In this document: in pieces, positions 1 through 7,390 of the stretch
Layout: every line of letters begins with the position of its first letter
How positions within the stretch are numbered: the stretch's first letter is position 1
Assembly: GCA_035301285.1 (NCBI GenBank)
Contig: DATGUN010000095.1
Coordinates: forward strand, 1 to 15,841
Origin: DATGUN01 sp035301285
GTDB lineage: Bacteria; Bacillota; Bacilli; Bacillales; Amphibacillaceae
DNA: 15,841 nt
Direction of reading: 5' to 3'
Notes under the pieces: generated by a model
The model's database searches: none
The model's input: only the letters and a program-made list of their open reading frames with translations
Told to the model about the DNA's origin: nothing
Program-made: the position numbers and the translations under genes

Positions 1-450
1 TCTTGAATAAATAGAAGCTTTCCTATTTTAAAATACATAGATAGAAAGCTTATTTGGTATGCCAAATTTTAAAATTCACCCCTTTTCAAGAACAGCTAAA
101 TGATTTTTCATTCTTCTATTGACTTTTTATAGCTGGTCTTATTCATATGTTTTAAACGTAACAGATGACAAATTTTTCAGATATCAAGTGTGAATGTGTG
201 CCCTGTTCGTGTTCGATTATTGTCCGTCCTTTTATAGAAAGTCATGTTCTGTTTAAACGTTCCAACTATAAAAGATAATTGACAGGCATCGTCTATTTAC
301 CATAGAAAAGAAGCAATACTGCCTATAGCAGGCTATGCCTGAAAGGCAGTATTTCGCTTACATTCACATCTCATTACTTAATGTTAGTAGCAGACCATAA
401 TAGGAAATATACCTATAGAACGTTATGAACGTTTATATGCGGTATAATTA
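1..450. other. Gene-free left margin with inverted repeats
   Basis: I see no convincing gene here. An AT-rich imperfect inverted repeat pairs 9-22 with 44-55 (two-base bulge, centred on AAGCTTTC/GAAAGCTT). It overlaps a perfect short palindrome at 52-67 (ATTTGG, four-base loop, CCAAAT). Neither is followed by a T-run, so they may be operator-like or part of the end of an off-window unit. The only other clear structure is the hairpin at 311-359, listed separately. Confidence 0.5.
301..359 (-). terminator. Probable terminator after the amidohydrolase gene
   Basis: A 10-bp perfect stem pairs 315-324 (AATACTGCCT) with 344-353. It is extended by AAGC/GCTT (311-314 with 356-359) across a two-base bulge, and it encloses a second hairpin (CAGGC 329-333 with GCCTG 337-341). 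On the minus strand it lies about 95 bases past the amidohydrolase stop and is followed by an imperfect T-rich stretch (TTCTTTTCT, including the 301-310 flank). The weak T-run lowers certainty. Confidence 0.55.
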
Positions 451-1692
451 TTACAATTTATTTTTCACTGCTTCACCATCTTTGAAAACGGCTGTAATAT
501 TGTCGTTATTCTCCAATGACCGGATATCATCGATTGGGTTTGTTTTGGTAATGATGACATCGGCAAGTTTTCCTTTTTCAACCGTTCCTAATCGATCTTC
601 CCAGCCCATGCACTCTGCAGCTGTTTTCGTTGTTGCCACAATGGATTCCATCGAAGACATTCCCGCATCACACATCAAGCCAAGTTCTCTCAAGTTTGTA
701 CCATGCTCCATCACACCGGCATCGGTTCCCATTGCGATTTTGACACCTGCTTTATAGGCGCGCGCAATACTTTCCTTATGATCTTCAAAAACATCACGTG
801 CTTTTTGAGCACTATAGGCCGGAACAGAATTGTCTGCTTCCACTTTTTCCAGAACAGACAATGGTGCCAACAATGTCGGTACAAGATAGGTCCCCTTCTC
901 AATCATCATCTGAGCTGTTTCATCGTCAATGTAAATGCCGTGTTCAATTGAATGGATTCCCGAACGAACAGCATTCCGGATCCCTTCTTGACCTTGCGCA
1001 TGAGCCATAACCTTCAAGCCACGTCGGTATTTTGCTTCTCGAACCATGACTTCCAGCTCTTCTTGGCTGAATTGCGTGAACTCCGGATGATCGGTCGGAC
1101 TCATCACACCTCCTGTTGCATGAACTTTGATGATGTCTGCACCAGCCCTCAGCACTTCACGGACTGTTTTAGTCACTTCTTCCACACCATCACAAACACC
1201 ACCTGGGCTTCCGGGATAACCATGAAGTGTATTATCGACGCCTGAACGTTGCCATTTATCCCCATGCCCACCTGTTGTCGTTAATGCATTGACGCTGATT
1301 TGCATGCGCGGCCCGGCAACAAGCCCATCCTCGACAGCCTGCCTCACACCTGCATCTGTGCCCCCTGCATCACGTACTGTCGTCACACCTGCATCTAGTG
1401 TTCGTCGCATATGTTTGACCGCTTTATAAAAACGGTATGAAAATGGTGTTGTCAACTGCTTTTCAAGTGAATCGATTTCCATCATCAAATGGACATGTGT
1501 ATCAATCAATCCAGGTAAAATATATCCGCCTCCTGCATCGACTTCCGTTACATCACCAGATGGAACACTGACATCCGCTTCTTTGCCAACCGCTTCAATC
1601 AGATTATCCTTCAGAAGCACCGCTGCACCTTCTACAGGATTACCACCATTTCCGTCAACCAACGTACCATTTTTAATCAGTGTGTATGCCAT
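451..1692 (-). CDS. Amidohydrolase-superfamily metal-dependent hydrolase (prolidase/imidazolonepropionase-like)
   Basis: A complete 413-residue cytoplasmic enzyme of the PF01979 type; there is no signal peptide or membrane segment. The binuclear metal-site pattern is intact: His66 and His68 in GLIDTHVHL, Lys189 in ADIIKVHATGG (the expected carboxylated lysine), His231 in VMAHAQG, His251 in SIEHG, and Asp324 in MGTDAG. Family members hydrolyse dipeptides, cyclic amides or related C-N bonds. The sequence resembles the group often labelled Xaa-Pro dipeptidase or imidazolonepropionase-like, but the substrate cannot be read from it. The ATG at 1692 has an AAAGGAG-type ribosome site eight bases upstream. 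It is monocistronic: a promoter lies at 1878-1906 and a hairpin terminator near 311-359. Cre-like sites upstream suggest carbon control. Confidence 0.88.
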   Translation of the reverse strand: MAYTLIKNGTLVDGNGGNPVEGAAVLLKDNLIEAVGKEADVSVPSGDVTEVDAGGGYILPGLIDTHVHLMMEIDSLEKQLTTPFSYRFYKAVKHMRRTLDAGVTTVRDAGGTDAGVRQAVEDGLVAGPRMQISVNALTTTGGHGDKWQRSGVDNTLHGYPGSPGGVCDGVEEVTKTVREVLRAGADIIKVHATGGVMSPTDHPEFTQFSQEELEVMVREAKYRRGLKVMAHAQGQEGIRNAVRSGIHSIEHGIYIDDETAQMMIEKGTYLVPTLLAPLSVLEKVEADNSVPAYSAQKARDVFEDHKESIARAYKAGVKIAMGTDAGVMEHGTNLRELGLMCDAGMSSMESIVATTKTAAECMGWEDRLGTVEKGKLADVIITKTNPIDDIRSLENNDNITAVFKDGEAVKNKL

Positions 1693-1754
1693 TTACGACA
1701 CGCTCCTTTTTGAATTGTTTGAAAATTTATGTGCAATGATTCGATACATCAGAA

Positions 1755-1788
1755 TGGCCGTATGTTTTTTAGAAACATAGCTTAGCCA
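1755..1788 (-). other. Hairpin between the leader ORF and the amidohydrolase gene
   Basis: A perfect 7-bp stem pairs TATGTTT (1761-1767) with AAACATA (1773-1779) across a five-base loop. An outer TGGC/GCCA (1755-1758 with 1785-1788) adds pairs. In the transcript it would lie just after or overlap the stop of the small ORF at 1782-1826, about 65 bases before the enzyme start. There is no long T-run after it, so it is not a standard terminator. A role in attenuation or mRNA stability is possible. Confidence 0.4.
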
Positions 1789-1826
1789 TCCCTGATGCCG
1801 AATATTCTGAAATCATGCTTATTCAT
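1782..1826 (-). CDS. Possible 14-residue leader peptide
   Basis: On the minus strand, ATG at 1826 is preceded seven bases upstream by GTGGAGGG, as good a ribosome site as those of the real genes here. It opens a 14-codon ORF (MNKHDFRIFGIRDG) closed by TAA at 1784-1782. It lies between the predicted promoter (-10 at 1878-1883) and the amidohydrolase start, so it should be on that mRNA. It could be a regulatory leader or uORF, or the stub of a decayed gene. Residue content gives no obvious attenuation codon run. Confidence 0.35.
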   Translation of the reverse strand: MNKHDFRIFGIRDG

Positions 1827-1877
1827 GAACGACCCTCCACTTTTTAAATTGAAAATGTATTGATATTTTAATGATGG

Positions 1878-1906
1878 ATTATATCAGATACTTAGAGGCT
1901 TGTATA
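1878..1906 (-). promoter_or_regulatory. Sigma-A-type promoter for the amidohydrolase unit
   Basis: On the minus strand a perfect TATAAT (-10, 1878-1883) lies 17 bases from TATACA (-35, 1901-1906, four of six consensus). Transcription would start near 1871, giving a long leader of about 180 bases that includes the small ORF and hairpin. Confidence 0.55.
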
Positions 1907-1953
1907 TAGTGTTGCTTAAATATTTAGGGGACCAAGATAATTTGAAATTCACT

Positions 1954-1999
1954 TGAAAACGGATTCAATGTTTCGCCATTCGAAATGATAACGCTTTGA
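1954..1999. promoter_or_regulatory. Two cre-like (CcpA) sites
   Basis: Site 1 (1986-1999), read on the minus strand, is TCAAAGCGTTATCA and matches the CcpA consensus TGWAARCGYTWNCW at 13 of 14 positions. Site 2 (1954-1967), TGAAAACGGATTCA, matches at 12 of 14. Their centres are 32 bp apart, about three helical turns. They lie 50-100 bp upstream of the amidohydrolase -35, a location more typical of CcpA activation than roadblock repression. Assigned by consensus only. Confidence 0.4.
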
Positions 2000-2043
2000 T
2001 TGTATGTAAAAAATAATGCAAAAGTCCTGTACCGATGTTTCCT

Positions 2044-2079
2044 TAAAAATAAAAAAGACGTTACCATTTATGGCACGCC
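2044..2079 (-). terminator. Rho-independent terminator after the membrane-protein gene
   Basis: On the minus strand the hairpin spans 2079 to 2057 (GGCGTGCCA pairing with TGGTAACGTC, one bulged A and two G-U pairs, AT loop). It is followed by TTTTTTATTTTT. It lies about 50 bases past the stop at 2130 and should close the 2130-4373 unit. Confidence 0.8.
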
Positions 2080-2129
2080 TTGAATCTTACATGAATTTAT
2101 AAATGATGCACTCTATCTTGTCGGATGAT

Positions 2130-2876
2130 TCATACATCACTCTCTGTTCTATCCCATATTATTTTATCCGAACGTTTTCCTTTAACACCGCGCAGAAAAG
2201 ACTGCATAGAATCATCGTCTGCTTCATTAATCATCACAATCAATTCATAATCATCATAAACATCGCCTAAATGGTCAGCGCCAGGACCTTTAATATTCTG
2301 ATCTTTCGCCACAGCTTGCGATAGGAACTTTGCGCACGTTTGACCCAGTTTTTTCTGACCGCTTTCGGATATATCCGATGTCACATTCAGTGTACAATAT
2401 AAGCGATCCTCTTCGTTATTTACAATCGTCTCCTCAATGCCATCGCCTTTTGTCATCTCTTTTTCAGTCTCTTCCATTGCAGCATGACTAATCTCTGGGA
2501 CAACATGGAACCCATCAAGCGAATACGCATAAACACATAAAAGCAACAAGGCAAAAGCTATCACATACGACCAGCCTTTTTTCTCCAATTTAAATGTTAC
2601 AATGTAAAAAATGATAGCCAACACGGCCAGCAAACCATCAAACAGCCAAGATCCCACCAAAAAATGCGAGGCGATCAGCCATAATAGCACGAAGATTCCA
2701 TAAACCTTTTCGACCGGAAGAAATTTATTCAATAAAAAAATCAACACCCATGCGCTCGCAACAAACAAAATAAACTTTAATGCTGCCCATCCACCACCAA
2801 CCAAAAACATGATCATCGGCAAAATGATGACGATACTGATTGTGCTATATGTTACGATCCGGACTTTTTTATCCAT
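2130..2876 (-). CDS. Unknown membrane protein with acidic C-terminal domain
   Basis: I do not recognise a family. The 248 residues divide into a hydrophobic half with about five membrane segments (roughly 8-27, 31-49, 58-75, 78-97, 102-120) and a soluble, acidic C-terminal domain of about 125 residues. With a basic N-terminus (MDKKVR) held inside and an odd number of segments, the C-terminal domain is predicted outside. It contains two cysteines (Cys161, Cys181) that could form a disulfide. The ATG at 2876 has an AGAAAGGTG ribosome site seven bases upstream. The gene starts 93 bases after the exporter stop on the same strand, without an evident promoter or terminator between, so co-transcription with the exporter is likely. 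Its function is unknown; a role linked to the exporter is only inference from position. Confidence 0.75.
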   Translation of the reverse strand: MDKKVRIVTYSTISIVIILPMIMFLVGGGWAALKFILFVASAWVLIFLLNKFLPVEKVYGIFVLLWLIASHFLVGSWLFDGLLAVLAIIFYIVTFKLEKKGWSYVIAFALLLLCVYAYSLDGFHVVPEISHAAMEETEKEMTKGDGIEETIVNNEEDRLYCTLNVTSDISESGQKKLGQTCAKFLSQAVAKDQNIKGPGADHLGDVYDDYELIVMINEADDDSMQSFLRGVKGKRSDKIIWDRTESDV

Positions 2877-2969
2877 AATCCATTCACCTTTCTGGAAGAT
2901 AGGTTGTTGTCCAAGTTACTAACTGTAGCCTCTTCTATCACTGCAAAGCCCGATTTACGGAATGACCAT

Positions 2970-4373
2970 TCAATCTCTTTCACGACCCTGCTTTTCCTTT
3001 TTCACAAAATAGGACAGGACTAAACCTGAAATGGCAAATATAAATGCCACCAAAAAGGATGTCTTTATGCCGTCCAGATAATCGGATGGCTCGATATCTG
3101 CAGTTGTCGTTTGCGCTTTTGTAATAAACGATATGATAAACGTCAAGCCAAGCGATCCCCCGAACTGACGAGCCGTATTCACCACAGATGTTCCGTGCGG
3201 AATCAAATCATCAGGAAGCGCATTGATTCCCGTCGTCATGATGGGCATATTGATAAGTGCCACACCACCCATGGCAACCATGAATAAGACCATCGGCAGG
3301 ATGAACGGTGTATCCAATCCCAATAGGAAATGAAAACTCAGCGTACTCACAGTAAGCATCAAAAATCCGATAATAGCAATGGATCTACCGCCATATTTAT
3401 CAAATAGATTCCCCGCGAGCATAGACATGATTGCGAGTGTCAATGCACCTGGCATAACAATCAGGCCACTGTAATAAGCCGAATACCCTTGCGCATTCTG
3501 TATATACAACGGCAAAATCGTTTCCGTGGAAATCAGCAAACTGAATCCAATAATCGAGATAATCGCAACAAGCATAAAAATCGGAACGGCTAAAACACGT
3601 ACTTCCAATATTGGTTTTTCGATTTTGAGCTGGCGCCAGATAAACAGGCATAGCGAAATAGCCCCGATGATGAGGGTGACAAAGGTAACGGGATCTGTAA
3701 AACCGACTTCCTGAACTTGGTTAAACCCGTACAACATACCACCGAAACCAACCGATGACAATAAGATCGATACGATATCAATTTTTGTTTCCCGTTGCTT
3801 TGTTACATTCTGCATAAACAAGAACACCATGATCAGAATGAGAGCAGCAATCGGCAGGATCAAATAAAACAAAGCCCGCCATTCAAAATAATTGATCAAT
3901 AAACCGGATATCGGCGGACCAACGGCTGGTGCAACGTTAATGACCATTCCAGCAAGGCCCATCGCAAAGCCTCTTTTTTCCCTTGGATAAAGAAGGAAAA
4001 GAACAGTCTGCATCAAAGGAATCATGACACCGGAACCGATTCCTTGCACAATACGTCCGGTAATCAAAAGTGGGAAGTTAGGTGCCATCATTCCGATGAA
4101 CGTTCCAACAAAAAACAGTGACATGGCCCCCATCATCAGTGTCCGCGTTTTAAACCGATCAATAAAAAAAGCGGTAATCGGAATGAATACGGCCGCCGTT
4201 AACATGAAACTTGTCGTCAACCACTGTACTTGTGTTGAGTTAATTGCAAATTCATTCATAATTTCTGGAAAAGCTGTAATCAACAAAAATTGTGTCAGAA
4301 CAGATAAAAATGCTGCCGACAGCGTAATGGCAACAATTAAACGTCTATGTAAAAGTGAAAGATCAGTCCTCAT
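2970..4373 (-). CDS. MFS drug exporter, DHA2 (EmrB/QacA, LmrB-like) family
   Basis: A 467-residue integral membrane protein with about 14 hydrophobic segments, the DHA2 size and topology; such proteins export drugs by proton antiport. Seen in the sequence: VQWLTTSFML in the second segment, motif A-like IDRFKTRT in the first cytoplasmic loop, GRIVQGIGSG, and the antiporter motif C (APAVGPPISG). The closest resemblance is to LmrB/EmrB-type pumps, but the substrate is unknown. I start it at ATG 4373 because AAAGGAG lies eight bases upstream. The frame stays open to a GTG at 4409, but that codon lacks a ribosome site and lies close to the predicted transcription start. A strong promoter (4421-4449) and a 36-bp palindrome precede it, with no regulator gene adjacent. 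Confidence 0.88.
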   Translation of the reverse strand: MRTDLSLLHRRLIVAITLSAAFLSVLTQFLLITAFPEIMNEFAINSTQVQWLTTSFMLTAAVFIPITAFFIDRFKTRTLMMGAMSLFFVGTFIGMMAPNFPLLITGRIVQGIGSGVMIPLMQTVLFLLYPREKRGFAMGLAGMVINVAPAVGPPISGLLINYFEWRALFYLILPIAALILIMVFLFMQNVTKQRETKIDIVSILLSSVGFGGMLYGFNQVQEVGFTDPVTFVTLIIGAISLCLFIWRQLKIEKPILEVRVLAVPIFMLVAIISIIGFSLLISTETILPLYIQNAQGYSAYYSGLIVMPGALTLAIMSMLAGNLFDKYGGRSIAIIGFLMLTVSTLSFHFLLGLDTPFILPMVLFMVAMGGVALINMPIMTTGINALPDDLIPHGTSVVNTARQFGGSLGLTFIISFITKAQTTTADIEPSDYLDGIKTSFLVAFIFAISGLVLSYFVKKEKQGRERD

Positions 4374-4416
4374 GGTTGATACTCCTTTGCTCACAATACA
4401 GTTTTTCACACCATGA

Positions 4417-4426
4417 CACTATCATA
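4417..4426. promoter_or_regulatory. Extra operator half-site over the exporter -10
   Basis: CACTATCATA at 4417-4426 is identical to ten bases of each arm of the palindrome at 4462-4497. It covers the exporter -10 box and start-point region. The third copy of the half-site suggests the same regulator can contact the core promoter. Confidence 0.5.
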
Positions 4427-4449
4427 CATCTCTCACGCTTGTTCATCAA
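4421..4449 (-). promoter_or_regulatory. Promoter of the MFS exporter unit
   Basis: Minus strand: TTGATG (-35, 4444-4449), exact 17-base spacer, TATGAT (-10, 4421-4426). Predicted start is near 4414, about 40 bases before the ATG. The -10 coincides with a copy of the operator half-site. Confidence 0.65.
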
Positions 4450-4461
4450 TCAATAATCTAT

Positions 4462-4497
4462 TTCAATATGATAGTGAATGATCACTATCATATTGAA
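4462..4497. promoter_or_regulatory. 36-bp near-perfect palindrome, likely TetR/MarR-type operator
   Basis: TTCAATATGATAGTGA (4462-4477), a four-base spacer ATGA, then its exact reverse complement (4482-4497): 16-bp arms without a mismatch. It lies 12 bp upstream of the exporter -35. It is AT-rich and lacks a T-run on either side, so it is not a terminator. Long dyads next to DHA2 pump promoters are typical targets of TetR-family repressors; the family is inferred. The regulator is not in this window. Confidence 0.65.
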
Positions 4498-4557
4498 CGT
4501 TCCCGTTTAAGCGTTAAATGGATTCATATTTCCATCGATCGGCACAGGATCAAAATG

Positions 4558-5469
4558 TTATCGCCCATCTTTTTCGATCCTGTACATGGCATTTCTGAAG
4601 TGCCCGTTAACATGCTCCAAAGCAGTCAAGGCCGTTTCAACATTGATATCATACATAATCATCAAAATCGCCGCCCGAGTATCGCCATTTGCTTTGTCGA
4701 TCATGTCTTGCGCTTTTTCATGATTGACATCCGTGGCGCTGCATACGATATCTACGGCACGATTCCTTAATTTCTGGTTAGTCGCCTGCATATTGACCAT
4801 CAAATTGCCGTATGCTTTTCCGAGCTTGATCATCGTCGTTGTCGATATCATGTTCAAAACCATTTTTTGTGCCGTTCCTGCCTTCAATCGTGTTGACCCT
4901 GCCAGAACTTCCGGGCCTGTCTTGATTTCAATCCCGACCTGGACGGCGTCACTCAAAGGCGTGCCTTCATTACATGAGATACCGACCGTTACAGCCCCCA
5001 TCTCATGGGCCGCTTCAATTCCCCCGAGTACATATGGCGTCGTGCCACTTGCCGCAATACCGACAACCGCATCACCGGCTTTCACTTCTTGTATGACATC
5101 ATTTTTCCCTGCTTCCCGATCATCCTCAGCATCTTCTATTGACCAGCGGATTGCTTCATCACCACCCGCTATCATGCCAATGACAAGTTCTGGATCCACA
5201 CCAAAAGTTGGTGGGCATTCCGAAGCATCCAAGATCCCCATACGACCACTTGACCCGGCCCCAATATAAAACAAACGCCCGCCCTTTTCCATGGCATCAA
5301 TGATTTTCTCAATCGCGGTTTGAATACGGGGAAGGGCCTGTTCCACCGATTCAGCGACGGTTTTGTCTTCCCGGTTCATCAATCCGATAATATTTTTCAC
5401 TTCATATGTATCAAGGTCTTTTGTTTTGGTAGAAGCTTTCTCGGTCATGCGATCATTATGCGCTGCCAC
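4558..5469 (-). CDS. murQ: N-acetylmuramic acid 6-phosphate etherase
   Basis: MurQ cleaves the lactyl ether of MurNAc-6-phosphate, giving GlcNAc-6-phosphate and D-lactate in cytoplasmic cell-wall recycling. The 303-residue length matches the family. The sugar-phosphate-binding SIS domain shows GAGSSGRMGILDASECPPTF at about 71-89, with Glu84 and Glu115 apparently matching the catalytic acids of E. coli MurQ (Glu83, Glu114). AASGTTPYVLGG and GPEVLAGSTRLKAGTAQK are also typical, and the C-terminal helical part (AILMIMYDINVETALTALE) is intact. The start is GTG at 5469: AAAGGAGG lies 11 bases upstream, inside the kinase gene, whose stop codon lies 14 bp past this start, so translation is probably coupled. 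The first ATG (5448) has no ribosome site. It is the last gene of the ABC/kinase cluster, and I see no clear terminator after it. Confidence 0.95.
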   Translation of the reverse strand: MAAHNDRMTEKASTKTKDLDTYEVKNIIGLMNREDKTVAESVEQALPRIQTAIEKIIDAMEKGGRLFYIGAGSSGRMGILDASECPPTFGVDPELVIGMIAGGDEAIRWSIEDAEDDREAGKNDVIQEVKAGDAVVGIAASGTTPYVLGGIEAAHEMGAVTVGISCNEGTPLSDAVQVGIEIKTGPEVLAGSTRLKAGTAQKMVLNMISTTTMIKLGKAYGNLMVNMQATNQKLRNRAVDIVCSATDVNHEKAQDMIDKANGDTRAAILMIMYDINVETALTALEHVNGHFRNAMYRIEKDGR

Positions 5470-6472
5470 TGCTATTCATGCCTCCTTTATTTGAATCGAT
5501 CCGATAATGTTCGAGCGTTTTTTTAACGTCATCCGTCAGCTGGATCCCTGCCTGTTTTAAAGCTAATGTCAAAGCGCCGATAACAGGAGAAAGCTTCGGA
5601 TAAATAAGTGTCAGTCCATTTAATCGTTCTCTGATGTCTGCCTCAAATGATTCACGGAACAATCTATTTTGAAACACCCCACCGCTTACAACAAGTGTTT
5701 GTGAAGAAGTATCAGGCATCTGGCGATAAGCAGCTTCCACAAGACGAACAAGATCTTCTTTAGCCCCTTTTAAAATATCTTTCGCTACTTTGTCACCACC
5801 TTCAGCCGCTAAAAAAACAACTTTTGCGACTGATGCTAGGTTACCACGGACGTTTTTTGCCCCATATATCGTGGGAATCAAATTGCTGGGATCCCTTTTT
5901 CCGAAATGTTCAAGAACGAAATCAGTCAATCGAGTCGCGGTACCCGTCCTATCATATTCCTTCATGACGGCGGATATGCCTTTTCTTCCAATGTCGAATC
6001 CGCTTCCTTCATCACCAAGCAAATAGCCCCAGCCTCCGACACGGATCGGTTCTTCTTCCGGGGATTGGAAGGCATAGACAATCGATCCGGTTCCTGCAAT
6101 CAAGACCAATCCTGTTTCATGCCATGTCCCCGCAGCAAGCGCTCCTTTTGCATCATGGTCGATGACATAGTCCTTTAGCGCTGGCATTCGCTTCTGCAGT
6201 GCGGTCATTATCTTTTTCCGATCTTCTTCCCGTGCCGATCCCGCAAGTGCCATGTACACCATGGTCAACTGGGTGAATTCACTGTCAGATTGATCGAGGG
6301 CCTCCTCAATCAGACCTGTGATAACATTCACCACTTGTGATAGTGGCTTGGATTGAATATTGCTTGAAGCACCTGATACGATGGCCAAGACACGTCCATC
6401 CGCTGTTCCAATGGCACATGTCGTTTTTGTGCCACCACCATCAATCCCAATGAATCGTTCGTTTAATCTCAT
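5456..6472 (-). CDS. BadF/BcrA-type amino-sugar kinase (GlcNAc/MurNAc kinase, NagK/MurK-like)
   Basis: A 338-residue ASKHA-fold kinase of the BadF/BadG/BcrA/BcrD family, which includes eukaryotic NagK and clostridial MurK. Visible motifs: phosphate-1 loop GIDGGGTKT at 9-17, DHDAKGALAAG at 105-115 (candidate catalytic Asp), GTGS at 127-130, GGWGYLLGDEGSGFDIG at 146-162, and the adenosine loop VVSGGVFQN near the C-terminus. The predicted reaction is ATP-dependent 6-phosphorylation of MurNAc and/or GlcNAc, supplying MurQ. Overlap with murQ and position behind an ABC sugar importer support MurNAc, but specificity cannot be read directly. ATG 6472 has an AGAGGG site seven bases upstream. C. acetobutylicum has a comparable murK-murQ pairing. 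The related 2-hydroxyacyl-CoA dehydratase activators are unlikely, as no cysteine cluster is seen. Confidence 0.88.
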   Translation of the reverse strand: MRLNERFIGIDGGGTKTTCAIGTADGRVLAIVSGASSNIQSKPLSQVVNVITGLIEEALDQSDSEFTQLTMVYMALAGSAREEDRKKIMTALQKRMPALKDYVIDHDAKGALAAGTWHETGLVLIAGTGSIVYAFQSPEEEPIRVGGWGYLLGDEGSGFDIGRKGISAVMKEYDRTGTATRLTDFVLEHFGKRDPSNLIPTIYGAKNVRGNLASVAKVVFLAAEGGDKVAKDILKGAKEDLVRLVEAAYRQMPDTSSQTLVVSGGVFQNRLFRESFEADIRERLNGLTLIYPKLSPVIGALTLALKQAGIQLTDDVKKTLEHYRIDSNKGGMNSSGSA

Positions 6473-6544
6473 CGTTCATCCCTCTGATTGTTCATTTTGC
6501 ATCCCCTATTCGTATTGATGAAACATTAATATTCTACAAAAATG

Positions 6545-7378
6545 CTATCCTTTCAGCGCACCTTCCGTCATACCTTTCGTAATCTGACGCTGGAAAACGG
6601 CATAGATGATCATGATCGGGATAACGGCGATCGCAAGTCCAGCAAACAATGCCCCCCACGAATTCGTATACTCAGCATTTTGGTTCATCAAATCCATCGT
6701 CACACCAAGCGTATTCTTCTCATCGGTCTGCAAGAAAATGAGCGCCATGAAATATTCATTCCAGAACATGACGGCATTCATGATCGTCGCCGTGATAATC
6801 CCGGTTTTCACAAGTGGGGTCACGATTTTAAAGAGAATGCCATACATCGACATACCATCAATCGCCGCCGCTTCCTCCAGATCCTTTGGCACCGTCTGGA
6901 GAAAACTCGCCAAAATAAAGATGGTAAACGGCACCTGTGTCACAGAATAGATAAGTGCCAACGCAAACAAATTATCGATCAGGTTCAAGTCACGTAACAA
7001 GAAAAATAACGGAATCCACGCAAGCACCATCGGGATCATCATCGATGCTAGATAAATATTAAACAGGATCTTGCTTCCTTTAAAACGGATCCTTACGATG
7101 GCATATGCTGTCGGAAGAGCAAAGAACACACATAATAAGGCTCCGAGTGCCGTCACAAACAAACTGTTGAAAAAACTTGTACCGATATTATATTCTGTCC
7201 AGGCTTGTGCAAAATTCCCGAACTGCCATGATTCTGGGAGAGCCCAAGGCGAGCGGAATATTTCGCCATACTTTTTGAACGCCCCGATAAACATCCAGAG
7301 AATCGGATAGATAACCACTATCGCCCAGATGACGAGTGGTATCCGAAAGATCGTCTGGAACATTACTTTTTTCACCAT
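6545..7378 (-). CDS. Carbohydrate ABC transporter permease, MalG type
   Basis: A 277-residue inner-membrane permease of the binding-protein-dependent sugar family (CUT1), with six hydrophobic segments. The cytoplasmic EAA loop that docks the ATPase is clear at about 168-189 (EEAAAIDGMSMYGILFKI). The N-terminal WAIVVIYPILWMFIGAFK and the PMVLAWIPLFFLLRDLNLID stretch are typical of MalG-like proteins. ATG 7378 has AAGGAG eight bases upstream. It lies 12 bases after the MalF-type gene and 72 bases before the kinase. Together they make the channel through which the lipoprotein at 8380-9708 delivers its ligand, proposed here to be MurNAc or a MurNAc-containing saccharide. No dedicated ATPase gene is nearby. 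Confidence 0.92.
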   Translation of the reverse strand: MVKKVMFQTIFRIPLVIWAIVVIYPILWMFIGAFKKYGEIFRSPWALPESWQFGNFAQAWTEYNIGTSFFNSLFVTALGALLCVFFALPTAYAIVRIRFKGSKILFNIYLASMMIPMVLAWIPLFFLLRDLNLIDNLFALALIYSVTQVPFTIFILASFLQTVPKDLEEAAAIDGMSMYGILFKIVTPLVKTGIITATIMNAVMFWNEYFMALIFLQTDEKNTLGVTMDLMNQNAEYTNSWGALFAGLAIAVIPIMIIYAVFQRQITKGMTEGALKG

Positions 7379-7390
7379 ATCGTCATCTCC

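Noticed and set aside
4374..4409. GTG 4409 as the exporter start
   Set aside because: No ribosome site before it and it lies only about five bases from the predicted transcription start, while ATG 4373 has AAAGGAG at eight bases.
4462..4497. Palindrome read as a bidirectional terminator for murQ and the exporter
   Set aside because: AT-rich stem with no T-run on either side, and its arm recurs at the exporter -10, which fits an operator better.
4724..5269. 181-codon plus-strand open frame within murQ
   Set aside because: Antisense shadow of a clear murQ gene, without ribosome site or family resemblance.
5456..5469. Kinase/murQ overlap as a possible frameshift or fusion
   Set aside because: Both proteins have complete family lengths and their own start and stop; the overlap is ordinary coupling.
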